Shown here one piece after another: positions 27,863 to 36,812 of a stretch of DNA of 64,000 nucleotides; the stretch's first letter is position 1, and every line of letters begins with the position of its first letter. The translations under genes and the position numbers were made by a program. Under the pieces are notes generated by a model that saw only the letters and a program-made list of their open reading frames with translations, was not told the DNA's origin and ran no database searches. This DNA comes from an uncultured Prochlorococcus sp. (lineage in GTDB: Bacteria; Cyanobacteriota; Cyanobacteriia; PCC-6307; Cyanobiaceae): assembly GCA_902572825.1 (NCBI GenBank), contig CACGHD010000001.1:1-64000 (forward strand), written 5' to 3'.

Positions 27863-29965
27863 ATGTTTCCGAAATTAATGCCAGAAATTCCTGTTTCAAT
27901 TATATCTAGAGATTCTCATTTGGTTTATTCGGCGATATTCCCATCGGTGATTTCAAAATCAATCACTTTAGAAGAGAGTTTAATTGATATAAAATCTTTA
28001 GCAAAAAATGCAAAAGTATCTTTTATAGAAGACGAAGTAAAGGATATTGATTTCAATCTAAAGAAAATTGTTTTAGGAAATAGACCTTCAGTTAATTATT
28101 CGAAGTTGGTGCTTAATTATGGAAGTCAAACAATAATACCAAAAGAATTTGAATCACTAGTTAAAAATCGAAATGCTTTTCCAATTAAACCTTTTTTAAG
28201 GGCTTATGACTCAATACTAAAAGAGGATAATTTTGATTCAGTTTATGAACTTCCATTTGTAATTGTTGGGAGTGGCCTTGCTGCAATTGAAGTGTCATAT
28301 GCTTTGAGAAAAAGATGGGGAGATAGACCTTTAAAACTATTATGTGATTCAAGAAAAATAAATAATACAATTCTAAAAAGTTTACGTAATTCCAATATTG
28401 ATTTAGTTGAAAAACTTAATTTTGATTATGGCAAGATTCTTTTATGTACTGGAAATACATCTCCGTTATGGGCACAAAAAAAATTATTAGATTCGGATTC
28501 TCATGGCAGAATAATCACAAATCAGAATTTGCAGGTAAAAAGTTTCTCTGGAATCTTTGCTGTCGGTGATTGCGCAGTTGTAGGTGCAGCAAAAAGACCA
28601 GCATCGGGAGTTTTTGCAGTAAAAGTTGTAAATACATTAGTCCAAAATCTAAAAAAAGATATAGAAGGGAGACCATTAAAAAAGTGGTTTCCTCAAAAGA
28701 TCGGATTGCAAATAGTAAATATATTTCCAAGACATCATCCAATGGCTTTTGCTATTTATCGAAATTTTGTTTTTGGCCCTTCTTTTCTTTTTTGGATTTT
28801 AAAGTATAAGATTGATCTCAACTTTATTGAAAAGTTCAGATCAAAAAGTCTAATTATGAAAAGTAGTGAAAAAAATATTTCATTGAATGATTGCAGAGGA
28901 TGCGCAGCTAAAATTCCTCAGCTTGTTTTGAATAAATCATTAATAAATTCTAATTTAAATTCTTTTGCCTCAGCACCTGAAGATTCAGTTGAGATTTATC
29001 AAAATGGTCAAGATATTATCTTGCAAAGTGTAGATGGATTTCCTGCTTTGGTAAGTGATCCTTGGCTTAATGCAAAAATCACTACTTTGCATGCTTGTTC
29101 AGATTTGTGGGCATGCGGAGCAAAACTTTCATCCGCGCAGGCTTTAATTTCATTACCAAAAGTTGAAAGGGAATTTCAGAGTTACCTCTTTTCTCAATCA
29201 CTTCAAGGCATTAAATCAACAGTTGAGGATCATGGAGGTGAATTACTTGGAGGCCATACTTTCGAGGCAAGAAGTTTAGTAAATAAACCTTATTCATTAG
29301 GAATAGATATTTCTTTAACAGTTCAAGGTATTTTAAAAAATGGAGCAAAACCATGGCTTAAATCTGGAATGAATATTGGAGATATTCTCATGATGTCTAG
29401 ACCTCTGGGCGTTGGGATTTACTTTGCAGGTCAAATGCAAAATATAAATATGCTAGGTAGTTCTTCTGAAATAATTAATAATTTATTAAAGAGTCAGCAA
29501 TATTTGATTGATGAAATTTATCTTTTTCAAAATCAATTTAAAGAATCATTAGTCAATGCTGCGACTGACATTACTGGATATGGATTTATCGGACATCTTA
29601 AAGAAATGGTTGAATCATCTAATTTATATAGGCAAAGCAATAATCTTGAGCCACTAAAAGTTTTATTAGATTTATTTGCATTTAAAGCTTATCCTGGAGT
29701 ATTTGATTTAATAAGAAAAGATGTTAAAAGTACTTTCTTTGAATCTAATAAAGAAATTTTTGACAAAATTTATAAAGTAAATAAGCAAAAAAGAATAATT
29801 AATTTTTTAAACGAAAATTCATTAGATCAAGAGACTTTCATCGATAGAATATCGTTACTATTAGATCCTCAAACATGTGGACCCTTGTTGATTAGTTGCA
29901 ATCGTAAATATGAAAATGAACTAAAGGATAAATGGTACAAGGTTGGAGAAGTTGTAAAAATGTAA
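27863..29965 (+). CDS. selD: Oxidoreductase-selenide water dikinase fusion (SelD), 5' end uncertain
   Basis: The N-terminal ~320 residues are an FAD/NADH oxidoreductase of the NDH-2 type (second nucleotide site IVGSGLAAIEVSYAL, then GIFAVGDCA). The C-terminal ~350 residues are SelD, which makes selenophosphate from selenide and ATP. SelD signatures are NDCRGCAAKIPQ, SVDGFPALVSDPW, GGHTFEARS and ATDITGYGFIGHL. Such fusions are common in cyanobacteria, where selenophosphate probably serves tRNA selenouridine. From ATG 27863 the protein is 700 residues but lacks the first FAD motif. That motif (IGGGHSN) is encoded in frame just upstream with no ATG, GTG or TTG available. Confidence 0.9.
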   Translation: MFPKLMPEIPVSIISRDSHLVYSAIFPSVISKSITLEESLIDIKSLAKNAKVSFIEDEVKDIDFNLKKIVLGNRPSVNYSKLVLNYGSQTIIPKEFESLVKNRNAFPIKPFLRAYDSILKEDNFDSVYELPFVIVGSGLAAIEVSYALRKRWGDRPLKLLCDSRKINNTILKSLRNSNIDLVEKLNFDYGKILLCTGNTSPLWAQKKLLDSDSHGRIITNQNLQVKSFSGIFAVGDCAVVGAAKRPASGVFAVKVVNTLVQNLKKDIEGRPLKKWFPQKIGLQIVNIFPRHHPMAFAIYRNFVFGPSFLFWILKYKIDLNFIEKFRSKSLIMKSSEKNISLNDCRGCAAKIPQLVLNKSLINSNLNSFASAPEDSVEIYQNGQDIILQSVDGFPALVSDPWLNAKITTLHACSDLWACGAKLSSAQALISLPKVEREFQSYLFSQSLQGIKSTVEDHGGELLGGHTFEARSLVNKPYSLGIDISLTVQGILKNGAKPWLKSGMNIGDILMMSRPLGVGIYFAGQMQNINMLGSSSEIINNLLKSQQYLIDEIYLFQNQFKESLVNAATDITGYGFIGHLKEMVESSNLYRQSNNLEPLKVLLDLFAFKAYPGVFDLIRKDVKSTFFESNKEIFDKIYKVNKQKRIINFLNENSLDQETFIDRISLLLDPQTCGPLLISCNRKYENELKDKWYKVGEVVKM

Positions 29966-31216
29966 TTAATTTCTATTTAATTTGTCAATTTCCAAATATC
30001 TTAATCTTTTGATTTCTTTTCCCATCTCCTTCCCTGGATCCCATCCTTCTTTTTTTAATGTTTCTCCATCTTTTTTTGATTTTATGAATTTGTAAATAAA
30101 CAACCACTTAAATAATTTACGCCAGTATGGTCCTCCATCACAAATTAATAATTTGACTGTCTCATCATTAAGGTTCCTGTCCTCAATAAATTTTGTCCAA
30201 TTTGATGGAGAAAAATGATTGAAATTTTTTTGGTTTGTATTTAATTTCTTTTTGATATTTAAATAATCTTCTAATATTTTTATCTCACTGTTATTTATCA
30301 AAAATCTTTGACATGCTTTTTCTAAATCTTCTGAATCTTTTAACAAGTAGAGCATATGATTCCCCTTTAACTTCTTAATCCAATTTAGTCCTCTTAAAAA
30401 CCTTTTATCTACTTTAATATTTTCATTTAAGATTGAGATAATTTCCCATTTATGAATTATCGAAATTACATTAGTCAAATTATCGTGTTTGCATATTTCA
30501 GCTAGTTCCATCCTTATTCGTATGCCTAGTGCAGGAGGGTAAATCATTTTCTGATGTCTTTCTGAACTTTTCCATGGCCATTGTCTAACTGTTTCTTGAG
30601 ATTGTTTGAGGGAATTATTTGAAATATTGAAATCTAACCTTGAAGCATATTTTGCACATCTGATTAATCTACTTGGATCATCTGAAATACTATTACTGTG
30701 AAGTAAGTTCAATCTTTTACTTTTTATATCAGAAATTCCTCCATAATGATCATAGACTTTTCTTGTGGAGACCTCGAAGGCTATTGAATTTATAGTGAAA
30801 TCTCTCCTCTTAAGATCCTCTTCAATAGTACTTTTATTTACTATGGGATTTAAGCCTGGAGCAGAATAAATTTCTTTTCTTGCAGAAGCAATATCAATTT
30901 TATAGTCATTAATATTTATTTCTACAGTATTGTATAAATTAAATTCCTTGATTAAACATAAATCTACATTTACAATATTTTTTTTTATAAATTTAGCAAG
31001 AGAAATAGAGGATCCTTCAGTAACAAGATCAATATCTACAGGTTTAGAAAATGATTTTTTGTGGAATTTACTAATTAATAAATCTCTTAAATAACCGCCA
31101 ACAAAAGCCACTTTAATATTGTCATTAGATTCTATATATTTAGCAATTAGATTATATAGATTAAATGGAATTTTGATTAATTCCCCTTGGATGTAATCAG
31201 AGATATCATCGTTCAT
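29966..31216 (-). CDS. pcnB: tRNA nucleotidyltransferase / poly(A) polymerase family protein
   Basis: The 416 residues belong to the class II nucleotidyltransferases that add CCA to tRNA 3' ends or add poly(A). VGGYLRDLL with the nearby DIDLV aspartates forms the catalytic head, RRDFTINSIAF is the fingerprint of the neck, and DDPSRLIRCAKYASRL binds ATP/CTP. Because none of the tRNAs in this window carries an encoded CCA, a CCA-adding role is the best guess. A split A-adding enzyme cannot be excluded. Its ATG overlaps the stop of the helicase gene by 4 bases, so the pair is coupled. Convergent selD ends at the adjacent base. Confidence 0.88.
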   Translation of the reverse strand: MNDDISDYIQGELIKIPFNLYNLIAKYIESNDNIKVAFVGGYLRDLLISKFHKKSFSKPVDIDLVTEGSSISLAKFIKKNIVNVDLCLIKEFNLYNTVEININDYKIDIASARKEIYSAPGLNPIVNKSTIEEDLKRRDFTINSIAFEVSTRKVYDHYGGISDIKSKRLNLLHSNSISDDPSRLIRCAKYASRLDFNISNNSLKQSQETVRQWPWKSSERHQKMIYPPALGIRIRMELAEICKHDNLTNVISIIHKWEIISILNENIKVDKRFLRGLNWIKKLKGNHMLYLLKDSEDLEKACQRFLINNSEIKILEDYLNIKKKLNTNQKNFNHFSPSNWTKFIEDRNLNDETVKLLICDGGPYWRKLFKWLFIYKFIKSKKDGETLKKEGWDPGKEMGKEIKRLRYLEIDKLNRN

Positions 31217-33630
31217 GAGTTTGAACTTACATAACGAATTGGAGCTAATCTGGGATCTAGAATTTTACTTCCTTTATCACCAAATTTTACTGCTAAAGAT
31301 ATTTTCTCCCCACTCCCAAAAATATGTATGATTTCACCTTTCCCAAACTTTGAGTGAATTAGCTTATCTCCAACTATCCAGCTTTTCCCTTTACTGGGAC
31401 CTGAATATAATTTCCTTACTGCATTTATTGGTTTGTTAACAAATTCATTTGGATTGTTTCGATCAACTCTAGTTAAACGATCAAGATGCCAATCTCTTCT
31501 AATTGAAGCACCACCAGTTTGTGGTAATTCGCCATCCATTAAATCTTCAGGTATTTCTGAAAGAAATATTGAAGGAATTGTTGCTTCACGCATTCCACCC
31601 CATAATCTTCTTTCTCTGGCATGACTTAAGAAAACTCTTTCTTTAGCTCTAGTAATACCTACGTAGCATAATCTTCTTTCCTCTTCCAGAAGTGAGGGAG
31701 TATCTATTGATCTATGGCTCGGGAAGAGACCTTGTTCTAGTCCAGTGATAAAAACATTTTGAAATTCCAAACCCTTACTATTATGAAGAGTCATGAGAGT
31801 TACAGAGTTGGGATTATTTTTTTTCGTATCATTATCAGTTGTTAAGGCTGCTGTAGAAAGAAATCCCTCTACATCTCCACTTTCTGTTTCTTCTTCATAT
31901 TGAGTAGCTGCATTAATTAGTTCTTGTAAGTTATTTCTTCTATCTTCAGATTCTTCAGTCCCACTAGATAGCAAGTCACTTAAATAACCACTTTTTTCTA
32001 ATATAAGTTGTAGTAGTTGAGCGGGACCTGAATTTTCTAGGTAACACAGTAGATCATTCATAACTTCAGTAAATTTATTAATTCCTTTTGATGATCGGCC
32101 TATTGTTTCTTCAAGACTTTGCTTATCATTAAGAACCTCCCATAATGGGATATTTAACCTATTAGATAGTTCATTCAGTTTTTGAATAGTAGTCTTACCA
32201 ATCCCTCTTCTAGGAACATTTATGATTCGTAAAAGACTAACGTTATCTGAAGAATTAACCAGAACTTTCAAATATGCTATTGCATCTTTAATTTCTCTTC
32301 TATCATAAAAACGCAATCCTCCAAAAATTGTATAAGGAATGCGCCACCTTACAAGAGATTCTTCTAATACTCTTGACTGAGCTCTGGTTCGATATAAAAT
32401 TGCAAAATTTTTCCAAATTGGGTTTTGATTATAGTTATTGAATGATTTTATTTTATTGGTAATTGCTTCTGCCTCGGAAATTTCATCATCACAGCTGAGT
32501 AACGTTAAAAGTTCCCCTTTTTCTTTAGTAGCCTTTAAAACTTTGTCAATTCTTTCAGAGTTGTTTTCAATTAGTGAGTTTGCAGCATCAAGAATATTAG
32601 AAGATGACCTATAGTTTTCTTCTAATTTAATCAAAGATGATTTTGTATTGTCGTTGATTGAAGTTTTAAAATCTTCTTGAAAACCAATTAAAATTCGGAA
32701 GTCAGCTGCTCTGAAACTATAAATACTTTGATCAGCATCCCCAACTACAAAAATTGATCGATCTTCCCAATTGAAGAATTTTTTGGGTTCAGTATTTCCA
32801 GCCGTAATTAACTTTATAAGTTCATATTGTGTTCTGTTTGTATCTTGATATTCGTCAACTAAAATATGTTTAAATCTTTTGTGCCAGTAATCTCTGACTA
32901 CATCATTTTGCCTCAATAAGAAAACAGGCAAAAGTAGAAGATCATCAAAGTCTAAAGAATTATTTTTTGAGAGCGAAATTCTATATTTCTTATAGGCTTC
33001 TGCAACTGTTTTATCAAAATTGTTATCTGCTTTTTCTAAAAGATCATTAGAAGTTAAGCATTGATTTTTAGCATTACTTATTAATCTTTTAATCTTTTTG
33101 GGATCATATCTTTTTGGGTCAAGATTCATATCTTGACTGATAATTTCTTTTACTAAGGTTTGAGAATCTGTCTCATCATAAATTGAAAATTGCCTTGTCC
33201 ATTTTAGGCCTTCTGGATCAGTATATTTTTCAATGTCGTATCTCAGAAGTCTTGAAAATAAAGAATGGAAAGTACCTATCCAAAGGTTCTGAAGCCTCTC
33301 TTGGTGAACGTTTGTTCTTAATTGATTTTGATCAATTTCTTTGAGAGTTGTCCAAGGCTGACCAAATTGATTAAAAGCTAATTCTTGGGCTAGAAGAACC
33401 TCTAGTCTTGCTTTCATTTCTTTAGCAGCTTTGTTAGTGAAAGTGACTGCGAGAATGTTATAGGGATCTATAGAGTTACCCTCAATAAGGTTTGCAATTC
33501 TGTGAGTAAGAGCCTTAGTTTTTCCGCTACCTGCACCTGCCACAACTAATAGTGGTCCATAAACATGTTTTACTGCTTGAAGTTGTTGATTGTTTAGGGA
33601 CTTAAAAAGGAAATTGTTGGTTTGAGGCAC
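31213..33630 (-). CDS. pcrA: UvrD/PcrA-type superfamily I DNA helicase
   Basis: An 805-residue 3'-5' DNA helicase. Motif I is VAGAGSGKTKALTHRI near 31-46, motif II is VDEYQDTN, and motif III follows in VVGDADQSIYSFRAADF. LEENYRSSSNIL, the late LMTLHNSKGLEF and LCYVGITRAKERVFL are motifs IV-VI. The C-terminus has the PcrA-type tail with VGDKLIHSKFGKGEI, which in other bacteria binds RNA polymerase. It acts in mismatch and nucleotide-excision repair and in removal of RecA or stalled polymerase. UvrD and PcrA cannot be told apart here. The start is GTG. pcnB is coupled downstream, and a 68-residue ORF lies just upstream. Confidence 0.94.
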   Translation of the reverse strand: MPQTNNFLFKSLNNQQLQAVKHVYGPLLVVAGAGSGKTKALTHRIANLIEGNSIDPYNILAVTFTNKAAKEMKARLEVLLAQELAFNQFGQPWTTLKEIDQNQLRTNVHQERLQNLWIGTFHSLFSRLLRYDIEKYTDPEGLKWTRQFSIYDETDSQTLVKEIISQDMNLDPKRYDPKKIKRLISNAKNQCLTSNDLLEKADNNFDKTVAEAYKKYRISLSKNNSLDFDDLLLLPVFLLRQNDVVRDYWHKRFKHILVDEYQDTNRTQYELIKLITAGNTEPKKFFNWEDRSIFVVGDADQSIYSFRAADFRILIGFQEDFKTSINDNTKSSLIKLEENYRSSSNILDAANSLIENNSERIDKVLKATKEKGELLTLLSCDDEISEAEAITNKIKSFNNYNQNPIWKNFAILYRTRAQSRVLEESLVRWRIPYTIFGGLRFYDRREIKDAIAYLKVLVNSSDNVSLLRIINVPRRGIGKTTIQKLNELSNRLNIPLWEVLNDKQSLEETIGRSSKGINKFTEVMNDLLCYLENSGPAQLLQLILEKSGYLSDLLSSGTEESEDRRNNLQELINAATQYEEETESGDVEGFLSTAALTTDNDTKKNNPNSVTLMTLHNSKGLEFQNVFITGLEQGLFPSHRSIDTPSLLEEERRLCYVGITRAKERVFLSHARERRLWGGMREATIPSIFLSEIPEDLMDGELPQTGGASIRRDWHLDRLTRVDRNNPNEFVNKPINAVRKLYSGPSKGKSWIVGDKLIHSKFGKGEIIHIFGSGEKISLAVKFGDKGSKILDPRLAPIRYVSSNS

Positions 33631-33652
33631 TTTGGGAAGGGTTTTTCAAAAA

Positions 33653-33859
33653 TCAGACTTTACTATGAGATTCAGATTCCGTTTCTAGATCTTCTAACGC
33701 TTTTTTTAAATTTATAAGTTCATTATTGTTATTAATTATTTCTTCAAATTTATTTTGAGGCATCTTTAATTTCATACTTCTGTCAAGAATCTCTTTTTCC
33801 AATCTTTTTTTATATGAGGAAATAAGTTTCTTTGATAATTTTAAATCTTGTTGATCCAA
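33653..33859 (-). CDS. Small coiled-coil hypothetical protein
   Basis: A 68-residue, highly charged protein with alternating lysine, glutamate and leucine, predicted to be almost all helix. The heptad-like pattern in KKLISSYKKRLEKEILDR and LINLKKALEDLETE suggests a coiled coil. The start is TTG, as no ATG is in frame. It lies 22 bases upstream of the helicase gene on the same strand, so it may be its leader gene. I do not recognise a family, and no function can be given. Confidence 0.55.
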   Translation of the reverse strand: MDQQDLKLSKKLISSYKKRLEKEILDRSMKLKMPQNKFEEIINNNNELINLKKALEDLETESESHSKV

Positions 33860-34037
33860 AACTTAACTAAAAATGTAATTTTATATTAGCGGAAAAAAAG
33901 TTTTTATTTGAATTATTTCAACTATCACTTTGGAATGAAGTTATTAATTAAGAAGCGTTGCGTTAAGTTTGAAATTGTATTGTTTTTACTAGCTTTGTAT
34001 TATTCTAAAGATCGGTCTTCAATTTTTTACTAAAGGA

Positions 34038-34550
34038 ATGTCAGTTTCAAAGAATAATCAACTATTGTCAGCCGATAAGAAATTAAATGATTTGAGCAAT
34101 ATAAAAGAATTTATTAATACTGCAAACTCAAGATTAGATGCAATAACCTCAATAACCAATAATTCACACGCAATCGCAGCAGACGCTGTAACAGCAATGA
34201 TTTGCGAAAATCAAGATTCACTTATTTCAAAAATATCTTTAAATACAACTAACAAGATGTCCGTTTGTTTAAGAGATGGAGAAATAATCCTAAGGATTGT
34301 TGCTTATCTTTTAATTTCTAATGACGAATCAGTTTTAGAAAAAAGTTGTTTGAAGGATCTTAAAAATACTTATCTTGCTCTTGGGGTACCTTTAAGAAAT
34401 GCAAGAAGGGTTTTTGAATTAATGCGAGATGCAACCATCTCTGATTTGAATTCAACAGTTAATAATATGCGTGGAAACAAAGGCTTTCTTCCTAAATTAA
34501 TATCTGAAACAGAGTTTCAATTTGAAAGGATAATTAATCTTTTAAACTAG
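34038..34550 (+). CDS. cpeB: Phycoerythrin beta subunit, degenerate high-light form
   Basis: A 170-residue phycobiliprotein. The globin-like core is recognisable: [31 protein letters not shown] and [14 protein letters not shown]. The bilin-attachment cysteine equivalent to Cys82 is present (C77 in MSVCLRDGE). The doubly linked Cys50/61 pair and Cys159 of ordinary phycoerythrin are not seen; the other cysteines are C56 and C94. High-light Prochlorococcus strains keep a lone cpeB of this kind without cpeA. No alpha subunit gene is nearby. It may act as a photoreceptor or minor pigment protein rather than an antenna. A convergent CpeS-like lyase gene overlaps its end by 17 bases. Confidence 0.93.
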   Translation: MSVSKNNQLLSADKKLNDLSNIKEFINTANSRLDAITSITNNSHAIAADAVTAMICENQDSLISKISLNTTNKMSVCLRDGEIILRIVAYLLISNDESVLEKSCLKDLKNTYLALGVPLRNARRVFELMRDATISDLNSTVNNMRGNKGFLPKLISETEFQFERIINLLN

Positions 34551-35097
34551 CCAAATTCCTTATCTCTGAAGTATGAGACGTCTGTATAACTGAGTTATTT
34601 TCAAGATTTCTAATAGTAGAAAATCTGGATCTTACATGAGTGGATAAAAAGGAAATTCTTTCTTCGGAAACTGTTGATTTATAAATAGTTTTAATGTGTA
34701 AATTATTTTGTTCATCAACAAAATAATTGGATGATGAGATAAAGGATTCTGTATAACCTTTGTTTCTTAAAACAATTCCTGAATTTTCATCTTTGGGTAA
34801 AAAAATCAGAATAGTTTCATCTCCCTCACGGATATCATTATTGTCCCAATCACTAATAGCTTGCCAGTTTATAGAAATGGCTATGCTTTCTAGGTTTAAA
34901 CTAAATTTATAATTTTTAAAAATTTCAACTACTTTTTTATTTTTTTTATTGATTAATTTTATATATATTTTACTTGTTGAGTTTTCAAATTCCTGAAAAG
35001 CTAAAGTGTGAGTACTTCTAATAGATTTCCACTCTCCTATGCTTTTATCAATGAATTGATTAATTATTGTTAGATTCTTCGTCAAGTTTATCTTCAA
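34534..35097 (-). CDS. CpeS/CpcS-type phycobiliprotein lyase
   Basis: The 187-residue protein resembles the CpeS/CpcS family of lipocalin-fold lyases that attach phycoerythrobilin to Cys82 of beta subunits. The opening [18 protein letters not shown] (a SxGxWxSxRxxH signature) is typical, followed by the strand pattern [13 protein letters not shown] and a late [17 protein letters not shown]. That fits the single Cys82-type site left in neighbouring cpeB. The start is TTG at 35097 or 35085, since no ATG lies in the N-terminal part. Its beginning overlaps the end of the 59-residue ORF by 38 bases, suggesting coupling. Confidence 0.85.
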   Translation of the reverse strand: MKINLTKNLTIINQFIDKSIGEWKSIRSTHTLAFQEFENSTSKIYIKLINKKNKKVVEIFKNYKFSLNLESIAISINWQAISDWDNNDIREGDETILIFLPKDENSGIVLRNKGYTESFISSSNYFVDEQNNLHIKTIYKSTVSEERISFLSTHVRSRFSTIRNLENNSVIQTSHTSEIRNLASLKD

Positions 35098-35239
35098 CGG
35101 AATGATTTTCTGCTTTTTGTATCATTCTTACCATTGAATCCACCATTAATCTCTTTGCAGTAGTTACTTTTAATCCAGAAGGAGTAGTTGATATTTGTTC
35201 TCCAGGGCGATCATATGAATTTGGTCTAAATGGAGTCAT
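35060..35239 (-). CDS. 59-residue conserved-looking small protein upstream of the CpeS lyase
   Basis: An ATG-started ORF of 59 residues: [15 protein letters not shown], then [16 protein letters not shown], a helical [11 protein letters not shown] and an acidic, asparagine-rich tail. Its composition is protein-like (balanced, tyrosine- and proline-containing N-terminus) rather than that of random AT-rich DNA. It reads in the same direction as the CpeS-like gene, overlaps its start by 38 bases, and faces away from the VTT gene region. I recognise no domain. A role with the remnant phycoerythrin locus is only an inference from position. Confidence 0.65.
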   Translation of the reverse strand: MTPFRPNSYDRPGEQISTTPSGLKVTTAKRLMVDSMVRMIQKAENHSVEDKLDEESNNN

Positions 35240-35355
35240 CTAATAACTTTAAAAATTAATCGATTTCTATTCTTGCATGAATCATTATTTATATAGTTAT
35301 TGTTTGCGAAAATGTCATATCTTTCTTCTTTCATTTCAGAATTTCAACTGTTTTG

Positions 35356-35991
35356 TTATTTAGGCATTTTATTTTTTGCCAATCCTGAAATAGTCGCTAA
35401 AGCAAACATTCCCAATAGAGCAATCCCTAGAAATAATCCTGCTCCCTGGCTAACTCCAGCTCCTACTGCTACTAGGATAGAGTCACTGATTAGAAGACTT
35501 ATTAATAATGCAGGAGTAAATATTTTCCAGCGAGTTCCTCCAATACCAATTGCGTAGCTTAGAAAATCAAAAAGGCCAGTCATTAGTAGACCTGTCATAA
35601 GAAAGAAATTTTCTTCTAGCTGGTTTTGATTGAAACTTTCAATCTTTTTCATTGCTTTCGGGCCTACTAAATTACGTACAGGAACCCGACCATAATTTCT
35701 TGCAATAAAGAAAGCAGCTTGGCAAAAAACAATATCAGAAAAGATTATTGTCATGTAACCTTTTTGAAATCCTAGTAATGAGCCAGCTAGTAGAGAATAA
35801 GCTGAACTTGGAAGGGCGGGCAAAATAATACTAACTCCTCTAAGGATGAATATTCCAAGCGGTGCCCAAATTCCCATACTTTCTATTTTGTTTCTAAGAG
35901 GTTCAATCCCATAATTTTGGATTAAATAAATCAATACAACAAATATTGCTATAAAAAAAACTACTGAGAAAAATTTCTGTATTTTATTCAT
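35356..35991 (-). CDS. TVP38/TMEM64 (VTT domain) family membrane protein
   Basis: A 211-residue integral membrane protein. An N-terminal helix (about 6-26) is followed by the VTT/SNARE-associated domain. ILPALPSSAYSLLAGSLLGF is the re-entrant signature with conserved proline and glycine, and FFIARNYGRVPV and the terminal glycine-rich helices AVGAGVSQGAGLFLGIALLG complete it. DedA/TMEM41-type relatives move or flip lipids across membranes, but the substrate of this subgroup is not established. It begins with ATG and has no close co-directional neighbour, lying 117 bases downstream of the 59-residue ORF. Confidence 0.85.
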   Translation of the reverse strand: MNKIQKFFSVVFFIAIFVVLIYLIQNYGIEPLRNKIESMGIWAPLGIFILRGVSIILPALPSSAYSLLAGSLLGFQKGYMTIIFSDIVFCQAAFFIARNYGRVPVRNLVGPKAMKKIESFNQNQLEENFFLMTGLLMTGLFDFLSYAIGIGGTRWKIFTPALLISLLISDSILVAVGAGVSQGAGLFLGIALLGMFALATISGLAKNKMPK

Positions 35992-36138
35992 TATTTTTCT
36001 AATAAATTTATTGGAAGTAAATTCTTAATTTTAATATTTAATTCTATCTATAATAAAAAGACTAATCAATAAATTTTTTTACAAATTTTTAATTTTTTTT
36101 TTCCTAGTAATAAAAATTTTTGTATTCCATAAGTAGTC

Positions 36139-36558
36139 ATGATTAATTCTAAGAATAAAGTTAATTCAATATTTTTTAGAAATTGCATTAATTTAGTCCT
36201 TTCGATTATCGTTTTCTTTTGCATTTCAATAAAAAAATCAGAAGCTTTGCATCATGAATGGGTTGGAGTTCCTAAAAGTGAATACGGAGAGCAGTTATGG
36301 GATAGGCAAAGTATAAAAAGGAATGAGGATGGTTCTGTAAGAGTATTGAGTAAATTTATTCCCAAAACAAAAAGTGAAATTACTAAGGATATCCTCTATA
36401 CAATGGATATAAATTGTTTTGAAAAATCATTTAGAGATGTTGATGTCTCAATAGATGAAGCAAATAGTAATTTCAATGATCTAGCTAATTGGCAAGATCC
36501 AAATGGAGATAAACTGATTTTGGGTATTATTAGTCAAGTCTGCAGAGTCGAAAACTAA
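36139..36558 (+). CDS. Secreted or periplasmic hypothetical protein
   Basis: The 139 residues begin with a signal-peptide-like segment: basic N-terminus, then hydrophobic LVLSIIVFFCISI, with a possible cleavage site after SEALHH. The mature part has WVGVPKSEYGEQLWDRQSIKR and a conserved-looking strand RVLSKFIPK, with two late cysteines (C95 and C136) that could form a disulphide. The layout recalls the small surface-adhesin-E-like proteins common in cyanobacteria, but I cannot confirm the family. It lies alone between the divergent VTT gene and tRNA-Phe. No function is known. Confidence 0.72.
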   Translation: MINSKNKVNSIFFRNCINLVLSIIVFFCISIKKSEALHHEWVGVPKSEYGEQLWDRQSIKRNEDGSVRVLSKFIPKTKSEITKDILYTMDINCFEKSFRDVDVSIDEANSNFNDLANWQDPNGDKLILGIISQVCRVEN

Positions 36559-36617
36559 AAAAATTTTAAGTTATAAAAAAACAAAAAAGTAACGATTTCT
36601 CAATGATTTGAAAGTAT

Positions 36618-36641
36618 AAAACCCTGTCTAGGAAAGGGTTT
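36618..36641 (-). terminator. Weak hairpin between the hypothetical gene and tRNA-Phe
   Basis: A 7-bp stem, AAACCCT/AGGGTTT, with a 10-base loop lies just past the 3' end of tRNA-Phe. It could end transcription from either side. No true T run follows on either strand, so this is a weak call. Confidence 0.3.
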
Positions 36642-36647
36642 TAAAGG

Positions 36648-36720
36648 TGCCAGGACCCAGATTTGAACTGGGGACACGGCGATTTTCAGTCGCCTGCTCT
36701 ACCAACTGAGCTATCCCGGC
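36648..36720 (-). tRNA. tRNA-Phe (GAA)
   Basis: A 73-nt cloverleaf. The acceptor pairs GCCGGGA with TCCTGGC (one G-U) and has discriminator A. The D arm has AGCTCAGTTGGTAGAGC. The anticodon stem-loop is GGCGA-CTGAAAA-TCGCC with anticodon GAA, and the T arm contains GTTCAAATC. No CCA is encoded. It stands alone between a hypothetical gene and the FGGY kinase gene. Confidence 0.96.
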
Positions 36721-36812
36721 TCTAACCTATATACTCTAAATTAAGATGTGTAGTTTGTGAAACCCTTTTAATTAAAAATTTTATATCTTCATCAAATATC
36801 TAAAAAAAACTT

